From contig JAJFGC010000121.1 of assembly GCA_021776345.1 (NCBI GenBank), positions 1 through 40,446 on the forward strand: a stretch of 40,446 nucleotides of DNA, in the 5' to 3' direction. The stretch's first letter is position 1, and each line of letters opens with the position of its first letter. Positions 1 to 8,173 of this stretch are shown here, piece after piece. A program made the position numbers and the translations under genes. The notes under the pieces were generated by a model, which saw only the letters and a program-made list of their open reading frames with translations, searched no databases and was not told where the DNA came from. The DNA comes from Hyphococcus sp. (GTDB lineage: Bacteria > Pseudomonadota > Alphaproteobacteria > Caulobacterales > Parvularculaceae).

Positions 1-1170
1 CGCCTGTGGCTCGTTGCCGAGGCCTTTCTCCGTACCGGCAACTTTCGCCGTATAGCCGGAGAGAAACATATACATCGCCTGCGCCGGGGTCAGCTTTGCA
101 ATTGGCGGCATTACGCCGAAGGCATCGCAGGTGAGCATGATGATGTTATTTGGATGACCCGTGCGTCCATCAAGGCTCGCATTCGGGATAAAATCGATCG
201 GGTATGCGCCGCGGGAATTTTCCGCAAGACTTGCATCATCAAGATCAAGCTCGCGCGTCACCGGGTCCATCACAACATTTTCAAGCACCGTCCCGAAACG
301 CTTTGTCGTCGCGTAGATTTCCGGCTCTGCCGATGGCGACAGCCGGATCATCTTCGCGTAGCAGCCGCCTTCAAAATTGAAGAGGCCATTCGGGCCCCAG
401 CCATGCTCATCATCGCCGATTAGGGTGCGGTTTGGGTCAGCGGAGAGCGTCGTCTTGCCGGTGCCGGACAAGCCAAAAAAGATCGCCGGATCGGCGCTCT
501 CGCCAACATTGACCGAACAATGCATCGGCATGACAGCTGCTTTCGGCAACAAATAATTCAATATGGTGAATACGGACTTTTTCATCTCGCCCGCATAAGA
601 CGTGCCGCCAATCAGAACCAGCCGGCGAACAAAATCGACGGCAATGACGGTCTTGCTGCGACACCCATGAACAGTCGGATCAGCTTCAAACCCCGGTAGA
701 TCGACAATCGTGAAGTCCGGCGTGACGCCGCGCTCTTCCATCGGCGGGCGCACCAGCAAATGCTGTATGAACAGGCTGTGCCAGGCATATTCGGTGAACA
801 CGCGAACCTTGATGGCGTAATGCTTGTCGGCGCCGCCGCGCAAATCCTGGGAGAAGAGCGCGCGCTCATTCGCGTAAACCAACATGTCTTGATGCAATCG
901 GTCGAACTGCTCGGACGTGATCGCCTGGTTCGCGTCCCACCAGATGGTGTTTTCGGTCTCGCCCTCGCGGACGATAAACTTATCCTGCGCCGAGCGACCG
1001 GTGTGCTCGCCGGTTTTAACAACCAACGGACCGTCCTTAGCGATCTCGCCTTCGCCGCGGGCGATTGCGTGTTGATAGAGACTGGCGGCGGTAAGATTTG
1101 TGAGGTCTTGCGGGGCGCATACCTCAAACGACTTCGCGACGGCTGGCGCCGGCGAAACAGAAACACTCAT
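1..1170 (-). CDS. pckA: Phosphoenolpyruvate carboxykinase (ATP), 3' end outside window
   Basis: This gene encodes the cytosolic gluconeogenic enzyme that converts oxaloacetate plus ATP to phosphoenolpyruvate, CO2 and ADP. The reading frame is open from the ATG at 1170 to the window edge, giving 390 residues of a family that is usually about 530 long, so the C-terminal part is missing. The nucleotide-binding loop GLSGTGKTT lies near residue 236, followed by DDEHGW (about 252), both diagnostic of the ATP-type enzyme. The N-terminal [13 protein letters not shown] stretch is also typical. A clear GGGAGGA ribosome site precedes the ATG. It is divergent from the M28 peptidase gene with about 200 bp between them. 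No regulatory motif was recognised there. Confidence 0.96.
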   Translation of the reverse strand, partial: MSVSVSPAPAVAKSFEVCAPQDLTNLTAASLYQHAIARGEGEIAKDGPLVVKTGEHTGRSAQDKFIVREGETENTIWWDANQAITSEQFDRLHQDMLVYANERALFSQDLRGGADKHYAIKVRVFTEYAWHSLFIQHLLVRPPMEERGVTPDFTIVDLPGFEADPTVHGCRSKTVIAVDFVRRLVLIGGTSYAGEMKKSVFTILNYLLPKAAVMPMHCSVNVGESADPAIFFGLSGTGKTTLSADPNRTLIGDDEHGWGPNGLFNFEGGCYAKMIRLSPSAEPEIYATTKRFGTVLENVVMDPVTRELDLDDASLAENSRGAYPIDFIPNASLDGRTGHPNNIIMLTCDAFGVMPPIAKLTPAQAMYMFLSGYTAKVAGTEKGLGNEPQA

Positions 1171-1377
1171 CAATTTTCCTCCCGATGCCTCAAGACGTTG
1201 AGGCGATACGCCCGCCATGGATCAACGACACCCATATCAGTCGCGATAAGGGCTTTAATCCAAAAATCGGGCCATGGCCACAGCCATATTAACGCCGCAG
1301 GAAACGCTCCTCCGGGTTGTCTAAACTACCATGCTATGCGACATCGCGCGCTACTGATGGTTCGGAGGAATTCCATA

Positions 1378-3108
1378 ATGAGATTCAACCAATTGGCGAT
1401 TTTGACGCCGTGCCTCGCGTTGTTGACTGCCTGTGGCGGCGACAAAGAGGTGAGCGATAAAGAGACGACGCCCGAGGCCGCAGGCGTCGAAGAGGCGCAT
1501 GCAGGCTCAAGCAAGGAGACGGCTTACCAGACGAGTCCGGCGATTACAGGCGATGACCTCGCCCATCATATCACCATCCTCTCCTCGGACGGGTTTGAAG
1601 GCCGGGCGCCGGCAACGCCAGGCGGCGGAAAAACCCGCCAATACATCGCCGGGCAGTATGAGCGCCTCGGCATGAAGCCGGTCGGCGACAGCTATTTTCA
1701 GCGCGTGCCAATGGTTGAGGCAACACTCAACCCTGAAACATCTTTTTTCCGCATCAATACGGAATCGGAAACCAAAGACCTCGAATACAAGAAAGATGTC
1801 GTTTACTGGACCAAGCGGGTTGAAGAAAACCTGTCTTTTGAAAACTCAGAAATGGTCTTTGTCGGCTACGGTGTTGTCGCGCCAGAATATGGCTGGAACG
1901 ATTATGAAGGCGTTGATGTTACCGGCAAGACGGTTGTGATGCTGGTCAACGATCCCGGCTTCGCCACGCAAGACCCCGCGCTTTTTAACGGCAACGCCAT
2001 GACCTATTACGGGCGCTGGACGTACAAATACGAAGAGGCTGCGCGGCAAGGCGCCGCCGCCGCATTGGTGATTCACGATACAGCGCCGGCTGCCTATGGT
2101 TGGGGCGTTGTTGAGGGCTCATGGTCCGGTCCGCAACTTGATCTTGAGCGCCCCGATGGCGGTGCGACACGCGCGATCGCAGAAGGGTGGCTATCCAATG
2201 AGATAGCGCACGACCTTTTCGACGCCGCAGGCCTTGATCTGGGCAATCTACAAACCCAAGCGATTTCACCCGATTTCAGCGCTGTCGCCATGACCGGTCT
2301 CAGCGCCTCAGCTGAACTCAACACCGGCATTCGCCGCAGCGAAGACGCCAATGTGATTGGCGTCATCGAAGGCGCTGAACGCCCTGATGAGTATGTTCTT
2401 TACATGGGTCACTGGGATCACCTCGGCACTAATCCGACGACGGAAGGTGACGACAAAATCTATAATGGCGCCGTTGACAATGCGACCGGCATTGCCGCCA
2501 TGCTGGAGATTGCAGAGAGCCTTGCCAATGCGGAAACACCGCCTGCACGCTCAGTTATGTTCGCCGCCGTGACTGCAGAAGAATCAGGACTTTTGGGCTC
2601 GGCCTATATGGCGGAAGATCCGCCGGTGCCGCTTAAAAATATTGTCGGCGGCATAAATATCGACGCCATTCTGCCGGTTCCGCTGGCGAAAGACATCATT
2701 GTTGTCGGCTATGGCGCCTCGGAACTGGAAGATGTGTTGAAAGCCGCTGCCGATGAGCATGACCGTTATTTACGGCCTGATGCGGAACCGGAAAAAGGTT
2801 ATTTCTACCGGTCCGACCATATCTCGCTCGCTAAAAAAGGCGTGCCGATGCTTTATGCCGATTCAGGCTTTGATCTGCGCGATGGCGGCGAGGAAGCCGG
2901 TAAGAAATACGGCGAGGACTACACCAAGAACGACTACCACGCGCCAAGCGACGAATTCAGCGAAGACTGGAATCTCGAAGGCATGGTCGACATGGTCGAA
3001 ATTCTCCACAAAACTGGCGCATCGATGGCCTCTTCCGATGATTGGCCGAACTGGTATGACGGCAATGAGTTTCGCGCGCTCCGCGACGAACAACGCGCCG
3101 GTGAATAA
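1378..3108 (+). CDS. M28 family metallopeptidase, lipoprotein with PA domain
   Basis: A 576-residue secreted zinc aminopeptidase-like protein. The N-terminus is a lipoprotein signal ending in LTAC (Cys at about 20), so it should be lipid-anchored in the periplasm or outer membrane. A protease-associated (PA) domain fits roughly residues 150-300. The M28 catalytic part has the expected ligands: MGHWDHLG (about 342), DNATG (about 365), TAEESGLLGS (about 398), NIDA and a C-terminal RSDH. The open frame extends far upstream to 760, but that part is the antisense of pckA. The ATG at 1378 with GGAGGA about 10 bases upstream is the convincing start. The peptide substrate cannot be told from sequence. 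A 12-bp-stem hairpin follows the stop. Confidence 0.93.
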   Translation: MRFNQLAILTPCLALLTACGGDKEVSDKETTPEAAGVEEAHAGSSKETAYQTSPAITGDDLAHHITILSSDGFEGRAPATPGGGKTRQYIAGQYERLGMKPVGDSYFQRVPMVEATLNPETSFFRINTESETKDLEYKKDVVYWTKRVEENLSFENSEMVFVGYGVVAPEYGWNDYEGVDVTGKTVVMLVNDPGFATQDPALFNGNAMTYYGRWTYKYEEAARQGAAAALVIHDTAPAAYGWGVVEGSWSGPQLDLERPDGGATRAIAEGWLSNEIAHDLFDAAGLDLGNLQTQAISPDFSAVAMTGLSASAELNTGIRRSEDANVIGVIEGAERPDEYVLYMGHWDHLGTNPTTEGDDKIYNGAVDNATGIAAMLEIAESLANAETPPARSVMFAAVTAEESGLLGSAYMAEDPPVPLKNIVGGINIDAILPVPLAKDIIVVGYGASELEDVLKAAADEHDRYLRPDAEPEKGYFYRSDHISLAKKGVPMLYADSGFDLRDGGEEAGKKYGEDYTKNDYHAPSDEFSEDWNLEGMVDMVEILHKTGASMASSDDWPNWYDGNEFRALRDEQRAGE

Positions 3109-3148
3109 GCGCATCACTGGAACATTTTTTCAAATGCCTGGATTCTAA

Positions 3149-3185
3149 AAACGCTCACCCTGGACACTATCCGGGGTGAGCGTTT
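3149..3185. terminator. Hairpin, likely terminator after the M28 peptidase gene
   Basis: Perfect 12-bp inverted repeat AAACGCTCACCC / GGGTGAGCGTTT with a 13-nt loop, 40 bases after the stop at 3108. On the plus strand the U-run is only three residues. On the minus strand the stem is followed by TTTTT. It could work in both directions, although no minus-strand gene ends here. Confidence 0.7.
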
Positions 3186-3210
3186 GAGGACAGTCGAAAA
3201 ACGACAGGTT

Positions 3211-3225
3211 TTAACGCCATATTAA
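3211..3225. promoter_or_regulatory. Candidate CtrA box (TTAA-N7-TTAA)
   Basis: TTAA CGCCATA TTAA matches exactly the full CtrA recognition pattern known from Caulobacter and relatives. It lies 63 bp upstream of the TTG start at 3288 and is followed by TATAGG, which could be a -10 element. The regulator itself is not in the window. The assignment rests on the motif, its intergenic position and the probable lineage. Confidence 0.45.
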
Positions 3226-3287
3226 CTATAGGGCGTACGTGTTTTCTTAACCACGAAGCGCCAATCTTCCGCCAAGGAGATGGGTTC

Positions 3288-3539
3288 TTGGAAACAGTTT
3301 TTGATTTCTTATCGGTGATGCTCTTCGTCGCGACCGCAGGTCTGTTCTTCCTGCGCTTTCGCCACGAAGCCCCGCCGCTTTCACCCTATATTTTGGTGAG
3401 CCTCGTCGCCGCGGTCGGCAACTGGCTTGGCAATCATGGCGGCGGCCTCGCGGCGGTCGCGTTACTTGTCGCCGGCGCTTTTTTGACGCTGCACCTAGCG
3501 AGCGAACCCTATCGCGAGACACCTGAAGAGAAAAACTAG
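3288..3539 (+). CDS. Small membrane protein, XrtV-sorting-accessory-like
   Basis: An 83-residue protein with an N-terminal hydrophobic helix (about residues 6-23) and one or two further helices (about 35-70), ending in a charged tail. The layout METVFD, a PPL.PY segment, VGNWLGN and a hydrophobic C-terminal helix resembles, from memory, the small accessory proteins found with XrtV-type exosortase systems. I could not test this by search. The start is TTG at 3288 with AAGGAGA seven bases upstream. The nearby ATG at 3280 is out of frame. A perfect CtrA-type box lies 63 bp upstream. No exosortase gene is in the window. Confidence 0.7.
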   Translation: METVFDFLSVMLFVATAGLFFLRFRHEAPPLSPYILVSLVAAVGNWLGNHGGGLAAVALLVAGAFLTLHLASEPYRETPEEKN

Positions 3540-3653
3540 CGACAAAAGCGGGTGCGCCCCTTTTTCCGGTTTCATTTTCGCTTTTGACCTTCGCAAAAAT
3601 ACGTTTAGATTCAGACCTATATTGCAGTCTCGCGAAGGTGGAGCGCAGCCCTT

Positions 3654-4571
3654 TTGGATTCGTCCATGATTACAGCTTCAGGCGCCGATAAAACGCCTGA
3701 TGACGCCCCCGATCAGCATATCGTCGATGTGCTGATCGAAGAACGCGCGCATAAATTACGGCACTCGAGACTATGGCCGCTCTACAAAGCCGTTCTTTAC
3801 CCAATCCTTTTGCACCAACAGGCGGTTAAACTCACCGATAAAATAGCGCCCCTTTCGGCAAAGGAAATCTTCGATCATGTCAGCGACCTGTTGACGATCG
3901 ATCTAAAAATTACCGGTATTGAGAACGTCCCCAAACAAGGCCGTGTACTGATTGCATCCACCCACCCCACCGGCATCCCCGACGGCATTGCGATGTATGA
4001 CGCCCTTAAGGCCTGGCGTCCTGATATGACGTTCTTCGCCAATCGTGACGCCATTCGCGCAGCGCCGAATATCGAAGACATGATCATTCCGGTTGAATGG
4101 GTCAAGGATAAGCGCACGCGCCTGCGCTCCCGTGAAACACTTGTCTCCGCAATCAGGGCCTTTAATTCGGAAAAATGTGTGGTGCTTTTCCCGTCCGGGC
4201 GGCTCGCCTATATGGATGAAAACAAGGTTCAGACCGAACAGGAATGGCTACAGTCCGTCGCGATCTTTGCGCGGAAATATAACTGCGCGATTGTGCCGAC
4301 CCATATTAAATCGCGCAATTCCTGGATGTATTACTGGTTCTGGCGGGTCAACACAGAGCTGCGCGACATCACGCTCTTTCATGAATTGCTGAACAAGAAA
4401 AACAAACCTTATGAGGTCACCTTCGGGCCGCTGATCGACCCCGACCAACTTCAAGGCGAGCCGGTTGAAGTCGCGGCGGCGCTGCGTGAGCACGCCGCCC
4501 ACGAAGTGACCGCCGGCGTTCCCTGGACGCCGATAGAACAACGCCCCGTAAAGCCCACCGAGAAGCGATAG
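3654..4571 (+). CDS. Lysophospholipid acyltransferase family protein (PlsC-like)
   Basis: A 305-residue protein of the glycerolipid acyltransferase fold, expected to transfer an acyl chain to a lysophospholipid or related acceptor at the inner membrane. The catalytic block reads STHPTGIPDG (about residue 103), where the usual NHx4D is replaced by H-x5-D. FANRDAIRAAPN follows as block II and FPSGRLAY (about 181) stands for the usual FPEGTRS. A WMYYWFWRVNTE segment may contact the membrane. The start is TTG at 3654 with a GGTGGAG site about 10 bases upstream. ATG at 3666 is an alternative. The gene converges on the VWA gene with 3 bp between stops. Acyl acceptor unknown. Confidence 0.82.
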   Translation: MDSSMITASGADKTPDDAPDQHIVDVLIEERAHKLRHSRLWPLYKAVLYPILLHQQAVKLTDKIAPLSAKEIFDHVSDLLTIDLKITGIENVPKQGRVLIASTHPTGIPDGIAMYDALKAWRPDMTFFANRDAIRAAPNIEDMIIPVEWVKDKRTRLRSRETLVSAIRAFNSEKCVVLFPSGRLAYMDENKVQTEQEWLQSVAIFARKYNCAIVPTHIKSRNSWMYYWFWRVNTELRDITLFHELLNKKNKPYEVTFGPLIDPDQLQGEPVEVAAALREHAAHEVTAGVPWTPIEQRPVKPTEKR

Positions 4572-4574
4572 AAG

Positions 4575-6803
4575 TTACTCCGCCGCCGTCACCTTGATCG
4601 GCCGACGGGCCAAAATCTTCTTATTGCCCTGGATATAGCGTAGCTCGTAGTCGCCTGGCTCTGTTGGCATACGAACCCGCGCAGGACTGCCTTTAGCGAC
4701 ATAGCCATAGGTCTCATATTTGTTGTCCGGGGCGCCAACTTTGGCGACGGCGACATAGTCGCCGCTTCCCGCCGGCGGTCCGGTGAATGCAACTTCGATA
4801 TAAGCCCTGGCCTTGGCGCTGCCCGGCGCATCTAACGTCGCGGTTGCTGGCGTTACCTTGATCGCTTTGCGCGCAAGCACCTTTTTGTTGCCCTGAACAA
4901 ATCGGACCTCATAATCGCCAGGATCGAGCGGCATACGGATTTCCGCAGGGCTTCCCTGTTTCGTATAGGCGTAGTCATTGTATTTGGTCGCCGGCGCGTC
5001 TAGCGCCGTTACCGTAATCCAATCGCCGGACGCCGGCGCCGGGCCAGTGAACTCAACGCTGACCGTCTCACCTGCGATCGCTGTACCCTTAACCGTTAGC
5101 GTCGCCGTTGCCGCTGTCACGGTCACGGCCTGTCGGGCGAGAACCTTTTTATCGCCTTGGACAAAACGATATTCATAGTCACCCGGCTCCAGCGGCATGC
5201 GCAGCTCCCCGGGGCTGCCCTGTTTGGTGTAGTGATAGTCGTTGTATTTGTTAGCCGGCGCATCCGGTGTTGTAATCGTAATCCAATCGCCTGACTCGAC
5301 CGGACCGGTGAACTGAACTTCAACATTGGCGCCGGCGACGGCAGTTTCCGGTCCTGAAACTGTCGCGGCGGCGGCAAGGACGGTGATCGGTTGGCGCGCC
5401 AGCACGGCTTTATTGCCTTGCACGAACCGCAGCTCGTACGCTCCTGGCTCCAGCGGCATGCGCAACTCTGCCGGACTGCCCTGCTTTGTATAGTGGTAAC
5501 TCAAATAAGCCGTATCTTTGGCGTCGGGCTTAACGATGGTGACCCAATCGCCGGATCCCGGCGGCGGGCCGGTAAACTCAACTTCTATTGTTTGGCCTGC
5601 AAGCGCTTCGTCGGGACCGGAAAGCGTCGCGGACGCTGCCGTCGCGGTAATGTCCACGCTCGCCAATGTCCGGATCGGCCGTCCAAGCATGTAGCGAACT
5701 TCATAATCGCCAACCTCTACCGGCATCCGCAGCTCCGCCGGGTCACCATGCGTCGTATATGCATAAGTTCCGTATTGACCCTGATCGGCGCCTTTTTCGA
5801 CGATCGTTATATAGTCGCCCTTGCGGTTGGGACCGGTCCAATGAACGAGAATATTGGTTCCCGCCATCACCGCCCCAGCCGGGTCAGGCTGTACTGTTGC
5901 TTCGACAGGAAAGGTCAAGGCGATGGTGATCGTCTTCCACGTATTCTCGCGGATAACGACACGCTCCTGTTTGCCTTTGAGCCCATCGGAGGAACGCTCG
6001 ACCGCAATATCATAAGCGCCGGGCGCGATCGCCACATCCAGAACGCCGGCGTTCGTTTCTGAAACGACTGGATCGCCGCCGAGACGCGGCGTCACCGTCC
6101 AGGTCAATCCATCTTCGATCACAAGCCCGCCCTCAAGCTCAGTGGCGCGTAAGCGGATTTTGGTTTCGGTTACCGCTTCCGGCGCTGCAACCACGGTTTT
6201 TTCAAGCGCTGTGTTCAACTCTTCTGCATTGCCGGCGGAAACATATTTGCCGCCAGTGTTTTCGGCGAGACATTGCAGCTGCGCCTGGGCGTTTTCTTCC
6301 GTGACATCAAAGCCAACAACGTGAACGGTAAAATCAACGCCCGCCTGTTCCAGCGCCGCGGCAACGCCGCAAGGGTCGGGCTCGCAGGTTTCAATCCCGT
6401 CGCTGATGAGAATGACGGTGGCTTTGTTCTCCGTGTATTTCAGCTTTTCCGCGGCAAGCTTTACCGAGTCGGCCATTGGCGTCTTGCCTTTGGGGCTAAG
6501 CGCGTTGACCGCCTCGCCGATAGCGGCGCGGCTGGCGCCGACTGCAGCCACTTCCTCAATATCGGTGCAGTCGCCTTTGCGGCGATGACCATAGGCGATA
6601 AGCCCCAGACGGCGCTCAACCGGCAAGTCTACAAGCAACTCACCAAGCACAGTTTTCGCGATGCTGATTTTCGCCTCGCCCTCAATCTGCCCCCACATAG
6701 AGCCCGACGCATCAAGAACGAGAATGGAATCGCCCTCCTCGGCGGCGGCAAGCGACACAACCGAAAACAAAGCGGCAACAACCGCAACCAGCATCTGGCG
6801 CAT
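4575..6803 (-). CDS. Exported VWA-domain protein with five tandem C-terminal repeats
   Basis: A 742-residue exported protein. A Sec signal peptide spans about residues 1-21 (cleavage after SLAAA). A von Willebrand factor A domain follows (about 25-210) with a complete MIDAS motif: DASGSM at 31-36, TPMADS near 108 and an SDG.E loop near 133. The loop CEPDPCG carries two Cys that could form a disulfide. After a linker (about 215-297) come five repeats of roughly 86-92 residues, each with a xFTGPxxSGDWI, Y.YTKQGSPAELRMPL and PGDYE.RF.QGNKK.LAR pattern. These look like small beta-sandwich domains. A GGGGAG site precedes the ATG. Probable role is metal-dependent ligand binding in the periplasm. 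The ligand is unknown. Confidence 0.9.
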   Translation of the reverse strand: MRQMLVAVVAALFSVVSLAAAEEGDSILVLDASGSMWGQIEGEAKISIAKTVLGELLVDLPVERRLGLIAYGHRRKGDCTDIEEVAAVGASRAAIGEAVNALSPKGKTPMADSVKLAAEKLKYTENKATVILISDGIETCEPDPCGVAAALEQAGVDFTVHVVGFDVTEENAQAQLQCLAENTGGKYVSAGNAEELNTALEKTVVAAPEAVTETKIRLRATELEGGLVIEDGLTWTVTPRLGGDPVVSETNAGVLDVAIAPGAYDIAVERSSDGLKGKQERVVIRENTWKTITIALTFPVEATVQPDPAGAVMAGTNILVHWTGPNRKGDYITIVEKGADQGQYGTYAYTTHGDPAELRMPVEVGDYEVRYMLGRPIRTLASVDITATAASATLSGPDEALAGQTIEVEFTGPPPGSGDWVTIVKPDAKDTAYLSYHYTKQGSPAELRMPLEPGAYELRFVQGNKAVLARQPITVLAAAATVSGPETAVAGANVEVQFTGPVESGDWITITTPDAPANKYNDYHYTKQGSPGELRMPLEPGDYEYRFVQGDKKVLARQAVTVTAATATLTVKGTAIAGETVSVEFTGPAPASGDWITVTALDAPATKYNDYAYTKQGSPAEIRMPLDPGDYEVRFVQGNKKVLARKAIKVTPATATLDAPGSAKARAYIEVAFTGPPAGSGDYVAVAKVGAPDNKYETYGYVAKGSPARVRMPTEPGDYELRYIQGNKKILARRPIKVTAAE
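4578..5912 (-). repeat. Five tandem protein-level repeats inside the VWA gene
   Basis: About 445 codons are made of five copies of a roughly 89-residue unit. The middle units (2-4) are the most alike: TKQGSPAELRMPLEPG, TKQGSPGELRMPLEPG and TKQGSPAEIRMPLDPG. The first unit is most divergent (TTHGDPAELRMPVEVG) and the last intermediate (VAKGSPARVRMPTEPG). The gradient suggests growth by internal duplication. Limits are approximate. Confidence 0.88.
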
Positions 6804-6897
6804 TTTGGAACTCCCCTTAGATCGTCAGTGACCGGCGCTATAGCGCGTTTTGGGTCGCGCGAAAACAGAGCCGCAATTGGCGAAAGCTTTCAGGGAC

Positions 6898-7851
6898 TTA
6901 CCCGGCGCGCCGGTATGTCAGCTCAAGGAAGACATCTTCAAGATCAGATTCGACCGTCGACAGATCTTTCACGCCGATGCCGGCCGCAGAAACTTTTTCA
7001 AGAATTTCTGCAACCTGCGCCTTGCTAGGCTGATAAGGGATTGCGAGGCGTCCATCGCTTTTTAATTCGGCTTTGTACGCGCCAAGATCAGGAAGCGCTG
7101 TAATCTCCGACACGGGTGTCACCATCAGCGTTTTCTGATCAAGCGAAGCGACCAGTTTTTCTGTTGGTTCGCAGGCAACCACATCACCTTCATGAATAAT
7201 CGCGATCTCTTTGCAAAGCTCCTGCGCCTCTTCAAGATAGTGCGTGGTCAGAACGATTGTAACGCCCGATGCATGAAGCTCCAGCACATAGTCCCAAAGC
7301 TGTTTGCGCAATTCAATATCAACGCCGGCGGTCGGTTCATCAAGGATCAAAATCGGCGGCGAGTGAACCATCGCCTTGGCCATCAAAAGCCGCCGTTTCA
7401 TCCCACCCGATAGCTGGCGCACATAAGCGTCCGCTTTATCGCCAAGGCCGAGGGCGTTCAAAATTTCCATGGTGCGGCGTTTTTCTTTCGGCACGCCGTA
7501 AAGACCGGCTTGTATCTCCAGCGCCTCTTTTGGCGTGAAGAAGACATCCATGTTGATTTCCTGGGGCACAATACCGATAGAGGCGCGGGCCTGTCGGGAA
7601 TTTTTATCGATGTCAAAGCCCCAGACGGAAACGGAGCCCTCCGTCTTTCGCACCAGCCCCGCCAGAATATTGATAAAGGTCGATTTGCCGGCGCCGTTGG
7701 GCCCAAGAAGACCGAAAATCGTGCCCTGCTCAATCGAAAGGTCGATGCCCTTCAACGCCTCTTTCGCCGGTGACTTTTTGTTACCGGCGTATGTTTTGCG
7801 CAGGCCGCGAGCGGCAATAGCGTATTTGGTTGGTTCGCTGGGCTGGGTCAT
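6898..7851 (-). CDS. ABC transporter ATP-binding protein (ABC-2 type), no adjacent permease
   Basis: A 317-residue cytoplasmic ATPase that would energise an ABC-2 type exporter. Walker A GPNGAGKST is at about 50-58, the Q-loop at IVPQEI, the signature LSGGMKRRL near 145, Walker B LILDEPTAG near 167 and the switch His in TTHYLEEA. The C-terminal 80 residues are an accessory region usual in this subfamily. It resembles YadG-type proteins, but no YadH-like permease is next to it. The neighbours are the VWA gene (same strand, about 95 bp downstream) and a divergent zinc-finger gene. The ATG at 7851 has only a weak GAAAG site. Substrate unknown. Confidence 0.88.
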   Translation of the reverse strand: MTQPSEPTKYAIAARGLRKTYAGNKKSPAKEALKGIDLSIEQGTIFGLLGPNGAGKSTFINILAGLVRKTEGSVSVWGFDIDKNSRQARASIGIVPQEINMDVFFTPKEALEIQAGLYGVPKEKRRTMEILNALGLGDKADAYVRQLSGGMKRRLLMAKAMVHSPPILILDEPTAGVDIELRKQLWDYVLELHASGVTIVLTTHYLEEAQELCKEIAIIHEGDVVACEPTEKLVASLDQKTLMVTPVSEITALPDLGAYKAELKSDGRLAIPYQPSKAQVAEILEKVSAAGIGVKDLSTVESDLEDVFLELTYRRAG

Positions 7852-7980
7852 GAAAGAGCTTTCAACATCAAGCCCGGCTCATACCACAAGACTAGCGGAC
7901 TGCGTCAACGCCCTATTGCTCTTGACGAACAGATTAGGCCACGGCAATGCATTAAAGCCCAACGACAAACGAGTTTTCTC

Positions 7981-8166
7981 ATGAGCGACAAGACGACAAC
8001 CGTAACGCCTGATCCGGAAATCATTTATGTGGATAAACGCCGCATCTCCTGCAATGGCAACGGCGGCGCGCTCGGCCACCCGGTCGTCTGGTATTCGCTC
8101 GATGATGGCGAGGCCGAATGCGGCTATTGCGACCGTAAGTTTATTTATAAAGCCGGCGGCGAATAA
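7981..8166 (+). CDS. Zinc-finger domain protein (zf-CHCC, NDUFS6-like)
   Basis: A 61-residue protein with the C-x8-H-x13-C-x2-C zinc site (C24, H33, C47, C50) and the sequence HPVVWYSLDDGE. This matches the short alphaproteobacterial proteins homologous to the C-terminal domain of mitochondrial complex I subunit NDUFS6. A role in NADH dehydrogenase assembly or as an accessory subunit is known for the mitochondrial relative and inferred here. It is single-standing between two ABC genes and converges on the permease gene with 7 bp between stops. No strong ribosome site is visible before the ATG. Confidence 0.88.
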   Translation: MSDKTTTVTPDPEIIYVDKRRISCNGNGGALGHPVVWYSLDDGEAECGYCDRKFIYKAGGE

Positions 8167-8173
8167 TCTCACC

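Noticed and set aside
612-1166. Minus-strand open frame of 184 codons
   Set aside because: It is an Arg/Ser-rich shifted frame of pckA, whose true frame is the adjacent one.
760-1377. N-terminal extension of the M28 peptidase frame
   Set aside because: It is antisense to pckA. The lipoprotein signal and ribosome site define the start at 1378.
5391-6062. Plus-strand open frame of 223 codons
   Set aside because: Antisense to the VWA gene. Its Arg/His/Cys-rich product is typical of shadows in GC-rich genes.
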